Of a DNA stretch of 64,000 bases, positions 33,412 through 42,090 are shown one piece after another. The translations under genes were made by a program, and so were the position numbers. The stretch is from positions 124,001 to 188,000 of the forward strand of contig NZ_OBDO01000009.1 of assembly GCF_900215145.1 (NCBI RefSeq), in the 5' to 3' direction. The notes under the pieces are model-generated. The model made no database searches and was not told the origin of the DNA. It was given only the letters and a program-made list of their open reading frames with translations. How positions within the stretch are numbered: position 1 is the stretch's first letter; each line of letters begins with the position of its first letter. The DNA is from Geodermatophilus sabuli (GTDB lineage Bacteria; Actinomycetota; Actinomycetes; Mycobacteriales; Geodermatophilaceae).

Positions 33412-34596
33412 GTGGAGCACTCCGAGGTACTGATCGTCGGTGGCGGCAACGCCGGCATCTCGCTGGCGGCGCGGTTGCTGCGCGACGGCGTCCGCGACGT
33501 CACCGTCGTGGTCCCGCAGCCGGTGCACCGCTACAAGCCGCTGCTCAACTACGTCGCCGGCGGGCAGGCCACGATGGCGGACCTGGAGCGCCCGATGGGG
33601 GACGTCGTCCCCGACGGGTGCGGGTGGGTCCGCGACAGCGTCGAGACGGTCGACCCGGACGCCATGACCGTGCGCACGCGCGGAGGGCGCACCCTGCGCT
33701 GCTCGACCCTCGTCCTCTGCCCCGGCCTGGTCGAGGACTGGGAGGCCACGCCGGGGCTGCAGTCGGCGTACGCCGACGGGTGGGCCGCCTCCTCGTACGT
33801 CCCGGGCAGTGCGCCGCAGGTGTGGCCGAGACTGACCTCGCTGCGTGCCGGTTCGGTGCTGTTCACCGTGCCACCGGAGCCCGCGTCCTGCGGTCCGACC
33901 GCGCTCAAGCCGCTGCTCATGGCCTGCGACCACTGGCGGCGCGCCGGCGTGCTGCGGGACCTGGAGGTCCGGCTGGCACTGCCCGCCCCGACCGCGACCG
34001 GCGTCCCGGCAGCCGACGAGGTCCTCGACCGCGCCTTCGCCGACCACGGCGTCGAGGTGCTGCGTGAGGCCCGCATGGAGCGGGTGGACGGGGACGCCCA
34101 CACGGTCACCCTCGCGACAGCCGCCGGGCGGCGGGTGCTGGAGGACGTCGCCTTCGCGCACGCCGTCCCGCACTACCGGGCGCCGCGGTGGATCGCGGAC
34201 GGGGGACTTGCCGTGGACCCGGCCCCAGGCCTGGTCGACGTCGACCCGTACACGCTGCGGTCCCGTCGGCACGAGTCGATCTGGGCGATCGGCGACGCAG
34301 CCGCCGTGGCCACCCGGCCCTCGGGCGGGGCACTGCGACGCCAGGTCGACGTCCTGGCGCGGAACATCGCGGCCGCGCGGGACGGCGGGGCGATGCAGCG
34401 GTACGACGGGTACACGGTCATGCCGATCACGCTGAACCGCCGGGAGTTGATGCTCGTCGAGGTCGACCGCGACGGGCGGCCGTCCCCGTCGGTGCCGTTC
34501 CTCGATCCGGTCAAGCCCCGCCGCACGACCTGGTTCGTCGACCGGTACGTGCTGCCGAGGATCTACTTCCGCCGGATCCTGCGGGGCAGGGTGTGA
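33412..34596 (+). CDS. SQR/NDH-2-like FAD-dependent oxidoreductase
   Basis: The 394-residue protein has an N-terminal dinucleotide fold (VLIVGGGNAGISLAARLL), a Cys in STLVLCPG, a second Cys in ASCGPTALKPLL, and a C-terminal FAD segment SIWAIGDAAAV. This is the layout of sulfide:quinone oxidoreductases and their relatives, where two cysteines hold the polysulfide. GTG 33412 has GGGAG 6 bases upstream. No persulfide dioxygenase or rhodanese is adjacent, so sulfide as substrate is a guess. It converges with the HPr-kinase-like gene. Confidence 0.75.
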   Translation: MEHSEVLIVGGGNAGISLAARLLRDGVRDVTVVVPQPVHRYKPLLNYVAGGQATMADLERPMGDVVPDGCGWVRDSVETVDPDAMTVRTRGGRTLRCSTLVLCPGLVEDWEATPGLQSAYADGWAASSYVPGSAPQVWPRLTSLRAGSVLFTVPPEPASCGPTALKPLLMACDHWRRAGVLRDLEVRLALPAPTATGVPAADEVLDRAFADHGVEVLREARMERVDGDAHTVTLATAAGRRVLEDVAFAHAVPHYRAPRWIADGGLAVDPAPGLVDVDPYTLRSRRHESIWAIGDAAAVATRPSGGALRRQVDVLARNIAAARDGGAMQRYDGYTVMPITLNRRELMLVEVDRDGRPSPSVPFLDPVKPRRTTWFVDRYVLPRIYFRRILRGRV

Positions 34597-34691
34597 CCGC
34601 CGTCAGACGTCGCCGTCCTGCCCGACGTGGTCCTCGCCCCCCGCGCGCACCCGGCCGCGGCTGTGTCGGCGCCCGGGGTGCGTCACGACGT

Positions 34692-35894
34692 TCAGGCGTG
34701 CTCGTGCAGCTGTCGCGTCAACCTCTCCACCAGCTCCGCGGAGTGCTCGTTCGTGTTCGCGTTCTGCCACAGCTCCTGGACGACCACCCTCGAGGCGAAC
34801 TCCTCCAGCAGCGTGTCGAAGGCAGCTCGTAGCGCCTGGTCGTCGACGTCGAAGAAGGACTGGAGGAAGTCCTGCTTCTCCTTGCCCAGGCTGCGGGCGT
34901 TGACTGCTAGGCACTCCTTGATCTGCTGCGGATCCGTGACGGGCACCAGGCGCGATCGCTCGACCGAGGGATCGAACCGGGCGACGAGGAAGAGGTCGAT
35001 GGCCGCGACGTGCTGGATGGGCACGCCGAGCTGCGCGGCGAGTTCCGTGGCGAGCAGCACGATCTTCTCGGGCCTGCTGCCCAGTTCGTCGGCGGGCGTG
35101 GTGGCGACGACATCGCGGTACGTCTGGGCGTCCATCTGCGGGTAGAACGAGTCGGTGGTCCTCCCGATCCAGTCCACCAGCCGGGGATAGGCCGCGAGGG
35201 CACCGATGCGCAATCCGGCCTTGTTGGGGAAGCCGCATCCCTCGATGCACGCGCCCCCATCGCGCAGGAACACCGTGTCGTTGCTGACCAGTCGGGCGCC
35301 GGGCCGGGCGAGCAGGTTGACGAGCGTGCTGGTCTTGCCGGCGAACTTCCCTCCGAGGATGCAGATGCCGGTGTCGTTCCAGACGCACGCGGCCGCGTGG
35401 AACGGGAACCAGCCCCTCTCCATGAAGAGCAGCTTCATCAGGTTGCGAAGGGAACGCTTGACGGTCCTCCGGCGGTCCTTGGCCGTGCCGGGGGACGCAA
35501 CCAGCACGTTCCTGCCCGGCTGCGAGAGCACGAAGCAGTTCTCCTCGACCTCACCCTTCGCGTCGTCGACCTCACGGCTGTGGACGATGCGGTGTCGACC
35601 ATCGACGGCCCACTCGGTCTCGTACTCGGAGCGAGGTCGTCCGCGGGACGTCGCCCACTCCTTCAAGCGCTGGAAGACGGCGGGGTCCTGGGTGCTGTAC
35701 ACCGCCGCATCGGTCTGCTCGTTCGCCGTCACGGTGAAGTAGCCGCCGAAGAACGTGCCGAACCAGTCCAGCAGGTCCGGCTCATCGCTGTACAGCCCGA
35801 GGGAGACGCCCTGGTACTCGAAGCAGCCGTAGGGCCCGGCGTCCGCCACGCCGGCGAAGATCCGCTCGAGGTCGCTTGCGGTGATGTGGTCCAT
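34692..35894 (-). CDS. HPr-kinase-like P-loop protein (orphan)
   Basis: The 400-residue protein has an N-terminal part of about 150 residues without a recognised domain, then an HprK/P-like P-loop domain with Walker A GGKFAGKTST at 181-190 and acidic segments after it (LVSNDTVFL). Relatives (HprK-related kinases) occur in peptide-modification clusters such as lasso peptides, and as orphans. No HPr, PqqD or precursor peptide gene is visible next to it. GC content and codon use are less extreme than in the neighbours (more AAG, TTC, ATG), which suggests acquisition. ATG 35894 follows AGAGGA. Confidence 0.65.
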   Translation of the reverse strand: MDHITASDLERIFAGVADAGPYGCFEYQGVSLGLYSDEPDLLDWFGTFFGGYFTVTANEQTDAAVYSTQDPAVFQRLKEWATSRGRPRSEYETEWAVDGRHRIVHSREVDDAKGEVEENCFVLSQPGRNVLVASPGTAKDRRRTVKRSLRNLMKLLFMERGWFPFHAAACVWNDTGICILGGKFAGKTSTLVNLLARPGARLVSNDTVFLRDGGACIEGCGFPNKAGLRIGALAAYPRLVDWIGRTTDSFYPQMDAQTYRDVVATTPADELGSRPEKIVLLATELAAQLGVPIQHVAAIDLFLVARFDPSVERSRLVPVTDPQQIKECLAVNARSLGKEKQDFLQSFFDVDDQALRAAFDTLLEEFASRVVVQELWQNANTNEHSAELVERLTRQLHEHA

Positions 35895-36751
35895 CGATGC
35901 GAGGTCCTCTCCCGCACCTGGCCACGGAAGACGCGTGAGGCAGGCGGCCGTTGCGGCCGCAGGCACCCGCAACTGCGACGGGTGACCACCCGCGGGTGCC
36001 CGTGCGACGTGTCGGGTCATCCCCGCCGCGAGCATGGTGCTCCGGTCGCGCACGGGCGTGCAAGGCCTCGGCGGAGCACCGGTCGGCGACCTCACGTCAG
36101 CCGGCGAGGATCAGCGTCGAACGGCCTCGACCCAGGTGCCCTCCGGTGACCGGTGCGGAGCCCTCGGTCAGACGTTGAAGCGGAACGAATCCGGGGTCGC
36201 CGGACGTTGACAAGCGACGGACATGGTCTCTGAGCTGCGCATATACCGTTGAGCAAGATCGGCAGTGATGGGCCCCGAGACCGTTTTGCGGATTGTGCGC
36301 GGACTGCCCATGGCTCGGCTCACTCCTCCGCCGACCCCATGCGGCCGTGCCCGCCGCGCAGGGGGAGCTGTTCGCCGCCTACCGCTGCGGGCTGGCCTCG
36401 ACCTTCCACGCCAAGGCCACCACCGTCACCCTCGACGTGTCGCCCCAGCCCGCCAGCCGTCCGCTCACTGACACGGCCCCGGAGATCGGTGGACCGAGCC
36501 TCAGCGCGGCCGCGGCACGACGTGTCTCTCCGATCGAGCGGGTCGATGTGACATGCGGGACGTATCACCTGATCCGTGACATCCCTCTCCCAGGCAACCG
36601 CTCTGGAGGATGAGGCGACATCGGTGGACGAGCGACGGTGCACGATGCCACGCGGTGCCGCGACCGTGGGTGCAGAAGGCAAGGGCATGGCCGGTTCTCG
36701 CTCCGGCAGGACGCCGGGCGCGCGGCCGAGGCCCGGGACCCCGGGAGCGAG
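35895..36751. other. 857-base intergenic stretch, lower GC, no supported gene
   Basis: The stretch lies between the divergent HPr-kinase-like and SARP-like genes. GACGTTGA occurs twice (36171-36178 and 36203-36210, 32 bases apart), and TTGACA is at 36207-36212. A segment near 36345-36400 reads AAQGELFAAYR, reminiscent of IS1380-type transposases, but the match is too short to call. The composition (ATATA, TTGA runs) is unlike that of normal genes here. Confidence 0.5.
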
Positions 36752-38965
36752 GTGAGAGCATCGGCCCGGCGCGGCGCCCCGCAGGCATTGCAGGACGACC
36801 CCGGCGCGCTGATCCGGCGTGGGAGGTACGCGCTGGACGTGGTCGGCAACCTGCGCGCTGCTCGCGCCTGCTTCGAGCTGGCATTTCGCACGGCGCAGCG
36901 CGACGGCGACCACGAGGGCATGGCGGAGGCCGCGCTGGGCGTCGGCGGAGTGTGGCTGTACGAGCAACGCGGCGTGGGGATCGTGGCCGGGATACTGTCG
37001 ATGCAGCGCCAGGCCCTGGCCGCGGTCCGGGCTGATTCGGTCCTCGCCGTCCGGCTGCGGGCCCGGCTGGCGGCGGAGGCCGACTACCACGTCGGCGAGC
37101 ACTCGCGCGTGCTCGAGAGCCTCGCCGAGGCACGGCAACACGGTGACGCGCAGGCCGTCGCGTCGGCGCTCAGCCTGGCGCACCACTGCCTGCTGGGTCC
37201 CGAGCACGGGAGCCTGCGCCACGACCTCACGGAGGAGCTGTTGCTCACGGCCGTCCGCACGGGGCGACCCATCGATCAGCTCATGGGCATGCTGTGGCGC
37301 ACCGTCGACCGCTTCCTGGACGGCGATCCGCACGCCGAACGGTCCCTCTCCGAGCTCTCGGACACCCTTCGGCAACAGCGCCACCAGGCCGTCGGCTTCG
37401 CCACCGAGGCCATGCGCGTCATGCTCGCGATCCGTGCGGGCGACTTCGATCGGGCGGAGGTCATGGCGGCGGACTGCGCACGCCGCGGCGAGGCATGCGG
37501 GGACGCCGACGCGCCGATCTGGTACCGCGGCCATCTCTTCGCCATCCGGTGGTTCCAGGGACGGGTCGGCGAGCTGCTCCCGACGGTGCAGCAGGAGGCA
37601 CACTCACCGGGCCTGGGGCCCATCGACGACTCGCACTTCGCGGCGATGGCGACCATCGCCGCCGGCGAGGGGGACCACCGGCTGGCCGCCGGCGCGCTGG
37701 CTCGCCTGGGCCGAGGCGACCTGACGCGGATCCCGTCCTCCAGTTCCTGGCTGGTCACCTTGTACGGCGCCGTCGAGGCCGCCGCAGAACTAGGGGACGC
37801 CGAGACGGCCGCCACGGCGTACCGCTTGCTGCGCCCTCACGCCCGGCTGCCCGTCGTCGCAGGCCTCGGCGTCGTGTGCTTCGGCTCCGTGGAGCACGCT
37901 CTGGGTCTGGCATCCCTGACCCTCGGCAACGCCGACCGCGCCGTCGCGCACCTTCGGTCGGCGGTCCGCGAGAACCTGGCCCTCGGCCACTGGCCCGCCG
38001 CGTGCCTGTCCCGGCACCGACTCGTCCAGGCGCTCACGCTGCGCGGTCAGCCGGGAGACGAGCGCGAGGCGGCCGCGGAACTGGCCACGGCGGACTGCGA
38101 GCGTGCCCAGCTCGGCATGAGGTCGCCCCGGACACGGCCGCACGTCATCGTTACGGCCGCCACCCCGGCGCGCCCGGCCACCGACGCGCCAGAGTCGCAG
38201 GTCAGGGTCCTCGGCCCGGTCGACCTGACCGTCGACGGCAGCGTTCGCGAGGTGTCGGGACGGCGGCGTCAGGCGGTCCTCGCGGTCCTGGCGCTGCATG
38301 GCGGTGACGTGATCGGCACGGACCAGATCATCGACATCGTCTGGGGCGATCACCCACCGGTCACGGCCACGAACACCTTGCAGAGCCACGTCTCGCACCT
38401 CCGGCGGCTGTTCGGCACCAGGGTGGCCATCCTCGCGCGCGCACCCGGCTACGCACTGAACCTGGATGTCGATGCCACGGACGTCACCGTGGCCGAGCGG
38501 CTCATCGACCTGGGAACAACCGCTGCCGATCCCGCCGAGCGCGCCAGGCACCTCCAGGCCGCCGTCCGGCTGTGGCGGGGGCGGACCCTGATGGGTCTGT
38601 CAGGGTCGAGGTGGCTGGAGGGAGAAGCGGAACGCCTGGACCAGCTGCTGGTGCACGCGCGCCAGGCGCTGGCTCGGGCACGGCTGGACCTCGGCCAGCA
38701 CGTGCAGGCGCTCGGAGACCTCGAGGCGCTGGTGCGCGAGCACCCCCTGCACGAGCAGACCCACGGGACGCTGATGCTCGCCCTCTACCGATGCGGTCGC
38801 CAGGGGGACTCGCTCGGGGCCTACCAGCGGCTGCGGGCAGCGCTGCGCGACAACCTCGGTGTCGAGCCGAGCCAGCCCCTGCGAGATCTGGAGGCCGCCG
38901 TCCTCCGCCAGGACGGCGACCTCGATCTGTCGGGGACACGGAGTGCATCGGTGGCGTGGTCGTGA
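36752..38965 (+). CDS. SARP-like regulator with C-terminal DNA-binding and BTAD domains
   Basis: The 737-residue protein has a long helical N-terminal part (about 1-460) resembling TPR repeats. Near 483-575 there is an OmpR-type winged helix (VRVLGPVDLTVDG start, LQSHVSHLRRLFG), followed by a bacterial transcriptional activator domain (about 580-720, LREHPLHEQTHG-like, LMLALYRCGRQGDSLGAYQRLR). SARPs usually carry these two domains at the N-terminus, so the order is reversed. No ATPase P-loop is seen. GTG 36752 with GGGAG just upstream is preferred; GTG 36638 would add 38 basic residues. No biosynthetic cluster is adjacent. Confidence 0.78.
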   Translation: MRASARRGAPQALQDDPGALIRRGRYALDVVGNLRAARACFELAFRTAQRDGDHEGMAEAALGVGGVWLYEQRGVGIVAGILSMQRQALAAVRADSVLAVRLRARLAAEADYHVGEHSRVLESLAEARQHGDAQAVASALSLAHHCLLGPEHGSLRHDLTEELLLTAVRTGRPIDQLMGMLWRTVDRFLDGDPHAERSLSELSDTLRQQRHQAVGFATEAMRVMLAIRAGDFDRAEVMAADCARRGEACGDADAPIWYRGHLFAIRWFQGRVGELLPTVQQEAHSPGLGPIDDSHFAAMATIAAGEGDHRLAAGALARLGRGDLTRIPSSSSWLVTLYGAVEAAAELGDAETAATAYRLLRPHARLPVVAGLGVVCFGSVEHALGLASLTLGNADRAVAHLRSAVRENLALGHWPAACLSRHRLVQALTLRGQPGDEREAAAELATADCERAQLGMRSPRTRPHVIVTAATPARPATDAPESQVRVLGPVDLTVDGSVREVSGRRRQAVLAVLALHGGDVIGTDQIIDIVWGDHPPVTATNTLQSHVSHLRRLFGTRVAILARAPGYALNLDVDATDVTVAERLIDLGTTAADPAERARHLQAAVRLWRGRTLMGLSGSRWLEGEAERLDQLLVHARQALARARLDLGQHVQALGDLEALVREHPLHEQTHGTLMLALYRCGRQGDSLGAYQRLRAALRDNLGVEPSQPLRDLEAAVLRQDGDLDLSGTRSASVAWS

Positions 38966-39167
38966 GCCGGACCGACTCGTACGGAGGGACGCGAGCCCGG
39001 CAGTACTGGGTCCGTCACGGGCCCGTCCTCGGGCTCGTCCGTCGACGTTGGGGTCAGCGAGAGCCCAGAACCGCCGGCCCCCAGAGACTCTGCCGAGGGC
39101 GGAGCAGGGGACGCGTCCGAACCGGTCGCCCCGCCGTGACGAGGGACCGGCCCAGGGCGTCGCCGGC

Positions 39168-39719
39168 CTAGAAGGGCCAGTTGCCGAAGATCTGGTGCGA
39201 GATGAAGGGGCTCCCCTCACCCTTGTCCTCTTCGCCGTTGTCGGTGTCGATCAGCTGGACCTGGGCGAAGATCTCGTCCCTGCCGCCGCGGTCCTCGTCG
39301 AGATCCCTGCCGGCCACGACCGTGTCGAAATCGGCGCTGAGTCCGGACTCGGGGGTCGCGACCAGGGTGCCGGGGGTCATCGGCACCGAGAAGAGGTTCT
39401 CGTCGTGCTTGCCGTCCTCACCGCGGATCCAGACGGTGAACGGGTCACCTTCGTCGTCGACGTACTCCTGGGCCTTGTCCAGGGGCATGTGCACGTCGAT
39501 GCCGACGTGGACGTCGAAGTTCCCGTCAGCACGCTGGTTGATCGACAGGCACAGGTTGCTGCCCGTCACGGGCTTGCACGTCTGCGCCGCGGACGCCGGT
39601 GCCGCCGTCAGTGCGACGGCGCCGAGAACCGCCGTGGCAGCGATCGGCAGCTGCAGCAGTCGGCGCTTGGTGCGGCCGCGGGGTCGGACGTCCGTCGCGG
39701 GGAAATCGATGATGGGCAT
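39168..39719 (-). CDS. Secreted protein of unknown function
   Basis: The 183-residue protein has a signal peptide (basic GRTKRR, hydrophobic 21-40, cleavage after ASA at about 44). The mature domain is acidic with two early cysteines (CKPVTGSNLC, likely a disulfide) and strands such as NFDVHVGIDVHMPL, and the C-terminus reads ISHQIFGNWPF. I recognise no family. The DNA is somewhat less GC-rich than the core genes. ATG 39719 is preceded by a GAGGG-type site. Confidence 0.65.
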   Translation of the reverse strand: MPIIDFPATDVRPRGRTKRRLLQLPIAATAVLGAVALTAAPASAAQTCKPVTGSNLCLSINQRADGNFDVHVGIDVHMPLDKAQEYVDDEGDPFTVWIRGEDGKHDENLFSVPMTPGTLVATPESGLSADFDTVVAGRDLDEDRGGRDEIFAQVQLIDTDNGEEDKGEGSPFISHQIFGNWPF

Positions 39720-40329
39720 GGTGATCCCTCTGGTATCGGCACCGCCGCCGGTTCGGTGTGCCTGGTGCCGGTAACCGTGACAGGGGGCGCTGATGCGGCC
39801 CTGAAAGCGTGCTGAAATCGCAGCTGGAACCATCCCGCCCGTCGAACGGGAAACGCCGGGGCCAGGCACCCCGACACTCTGAGCCGCGCTCGACCTTGCG
39901 ACCGGTGAGGGCGCCGACGGCGATGGCGTGCAAGAGGGCCGAGCGCAGGTCTACGGAATGGCAGCGACGGACCGTACGGCCCTCGTCTCCTGCCGCTGCA
40001 GTCAGCGTCGGCGACAGGGGCACCGGCAGCGCGTACACGGTGTCCGTCATCAGGTGCCGCATCACCCAGCCGACTCCGAGCGGCGCGGAGAGCAGCGCCG
40101 GCGGCCGACTCGTCAATCCATGGTGAGCAAGCGTTCTGAGGCCCGGACGGCCGTGCCCTCCGCGTGCCCGTAGTACGGGCACGCAGCGGCTACTGGCGGC
40201 ACCCGCCGATCTGAGCGATACCGCTGTTGAACTGCGCAAACAGTTGGTCGGTGTTGGTTGGAGAAGTCCCTGTGCCAGGCTTGAAAGCCGCCATGGGGTG
40301 ACGCCCATCGCGGGTTCCAAACCGCTTCC

Positions 40330-40467
40330 CTGCTGCTGCGCCGCCGCATACAGCTCAATAAGCAAAGCGTCGGCAACGCTATTCTTTGGGAGATGAGAGG
40401 TCGCCTTCTTGTTTAACGCTCGGTCAATGACTCGCTGGTGCTCCTTGGCGGTGGCTTCGCTGAGTAC
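40330..40467 (-). pseudogene. Remnant of a PIN-like domain gene
   Basis: On the minus strand one frame reads ...SEATAKEHQRVIDRAL followed by KNSVADALLIELYAAA, which is protein-like and similar to the middle of PIN-like domain proteins (ADALLIE type). Both ends dissolve into unrelated or stop-containing frames, with no start codon and no ribosome site. The DNA is clearly AT-richer than the surroundings. The family assignment is tentative. Confidence 0.3.
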
Positions 40468-40541
40468 ACCCGTCCCCGGCTCCGATACTCCCGACGCGTC
40501 TCCGGTTCTCCTCCAGCCCGTCCTTCGTAGAGCAGCGCTGC

Positions 40542-40804
40542 GTGAGGTCCAGCGGCCTCCCCGCCGTACTGCAGCAGGTCGCGCGCGACAACCTGCGGCA
40601 CTTCTACGCCTCCGGGCTGATCGCCTCCGGCTGCGACGTGGTCACCGTCCAGCGGGCTCTCGGGCACGCCAGCGCCACCACGGCGCTGAACACCTACAGC
40701 CACCTCTGGCCCACTGCGGAGGACGCACGAGGCGCGCCGCCGAGGAGCTGTTCGCGGACAGTTGCGGACTGGGTGCGGACTCGGCCACCTCGACGAGTCG
40801 CTGA
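40542..40804 (+). pseudogene. C-terminal remnant of a tyrosine integrase
   Basis: The fragment encodes DNLRHFYASGLIASG, then QRALGHASATTALNTYSHLW, the C-terminal catalytic box of actinomycete phage/ICE integrases with the conserved Arg, the LGH His and the nucleophile Tyr. The first catalytic His is replaced (RDNLRH for PHDLRH). After TAED a one-base loss shifts the frame: the expected ending RTRRAAEELFAD continues in the next frame to a stop at 40804. The N-terminal two thirds are missing. Confidence 0.75.
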
Positions 40805-40823
40805 ACTGCGGAGATGCCGCCTG

Positions 40824-41897
40824 CTACACGTTGAAGCGGAACTCCACGACGTCGCCGTCCTGCATGACGTACTCCTTGCCCTCCATGCGCACCCAGCCGC
40901 GGGACTTCGCCTCCGGCATCGACCCGGCCTCGACGAGCTGGTCGAAGGAGACGATCTCGGCCTTGATGAAGCCACGCTGGAAGTCGGTGTGGATGACACC
41001 GGCCGCCTGGGGCGCGGTGGCGCCGATCGGGATGGTCCAGGCGCGGGCCTCCTTGGGCCCGGCGGTCAGGTAGGTCTGCAGGCCGAGGGTGGCGAAGCCG
41101 ATGCGGGCCAGCTGGTGCAGGCCGGGCTCGTCCTGGCCGATGCCGGCGAGCAGCTCGGCGGCCTCCTCCTCGGGCAGCTCGGCGAGCTCGGCCTCGATCT
41201 TGGCGTCCATGAGGATCGCCTCGGCCGGCGCGACCATCGCCCGCAGCGACGAGATCAGCTCCTCGTTGGCCAGCTCCTCCTCGTCCACGTTGAAGACGTA
41301 GAGGAACGGCTTGGTCGTGAGCAGGGTCAGCTCCTGCAGCGGCTCGGGGTCGACCCCGGCGGCGAAGAGCGTCTTCCCCTCGTCGAGCACCTTCTGCGCG
41401 TCGAGGGCGGCGGACAGCAGCGCCGCGCGCTCCTTGTCCTTCCTCGCCTCCTTCTCCAGCCGCGGGATCGCCTTCTCCAGCGTCTGCATGTCGGCGAGGA
41501 CGAGCTCGGTGTTGATCGTCTCGATGTCGTCGGCCGGGTTGACCTTGCCCTCCACGTGCACCACGTCCGGGTCGGTGAACACCCGGATCACCTGGCAGAT
41601 CGCGTCGCTCTCGCGGATGTTGGCCAGGAACTTGTTCCCCAGCCCCGCGCCCTCCGACGCGCCGCGGACGATGCCGGCGATGTCCACGAACGACACCGTG
41701 GCCGGGATGGTCTTCTGCGAGCCGAAGACCTCCGCGAGCGTGCCGATCCGCGGGTCCGGGACGCCGACCACGCCGACGTTGGGCTCGATGGTGGCGAACG
41801 GGTAGTTCGCCGCCAGGACGTCGTTCTTGGTCAACGCGTTGAACAGCGTCGACTTGCCGACATTGGGCAGCCCGACGATGCCGATGGTGAGACTCAC
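40824..41897 (-). CDS. ychF: YchF (OLA1-type) redox-sensitive ATPase/GTPase
   Basis: The 357-residue protein is a universally conserved Obg-like P-loop NTPase that prefers ATP. It has GLPNVGKST at the N-terminus, the switch DIAGIVRGASEGAGLGN, NVDEEEL in place of NKxD, and a C-terminal TGS domain. It binds ribosomes and takes part in stress responses. The GTG start at 41897 lies 8 bases after TACCCT, so the mRNA is probably leaderless. The integrase remnant ends 19 bases beyond its stop. Confidence 0.95.
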   Translation of the reverse strand: MSLTIGIVGLPNVGKSTLFNALTKNDVLAANYPFATIEPNVGVVGVPDPRIGTLAEVFGSQKTIPATVSFVDIAGIVRGASEGAGLGNKFLANIRESDAICQVIRVFTDPDVVHVEGKVNPADDIETINTELVLADMQTLEKAIPRLEKEARKDKERAALLSAALDAQKVLDEGKTLFAAGVDPEPLQELTLLTTKPFLYVFNVDEEELANEELISSLRAMVAPAEAILMDAKIEAELAELPEEEAAELLAGIGQDEPGLHQLARIGFATLGLQTYLTAGPKEARAWTIPIGATAPQAAGVIHTDFQRGFIKAEIVSFDQLVEAGSMPEAKSRGWVRMEGKEYVMQDGDVVEFRFNV

Positions 41898-41950
41898 GGG
41901 GATCGAGGGTACGGCCCCGACCGGGGCTCGCCCGCCGGGCCGCCCGGGCC

Positions 41951-42014
41951 TTGTACCTTCCTACAACCGGCCCCCCGCGGGCCACTGGCCCCTCCCGCGG
42001 TCGCTTCCTAGCGT
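41951..42014 (+). promoter_or_regulatory. Regulon promoter P1: dyad plus TAGCGT box
   Basis: TTGTA-CCTTCC-TACAA at 41951-41966 is followed after exactly 42 bases by TAGCGT at 42009-42014. The unit reads into the acyl-CoA dehydrogenase/kinase pair with a leader of about 70 bases. No -35 box of normal quality lies between, which suggests activator dependence. Confidence 0.75.
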
Positions 42015-42090
42015 CGTCCCCGTCGGGGTCGCCGAGTCGCGGCACCCGACCGTCGACATCCCCCCGCGCGAAGCTGATCGAGGAGGCCGC

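Noticed and set aside
36345..36440. AAQGELFAAYR segment resembling an IS1380-type transposase
   Set aside because: Only about ten residues match, the following sequence diverges, and no terminal repeats or other transposase motifs are present.
40300..40330. GCGGGTTCCAAACCGC, which looks like a tRNA T-arm
   Set aside because: No acceptor, D-arm or anticodon stem can be folded around it; the bases lie within or beside the PIN-like remnant on the other strand.
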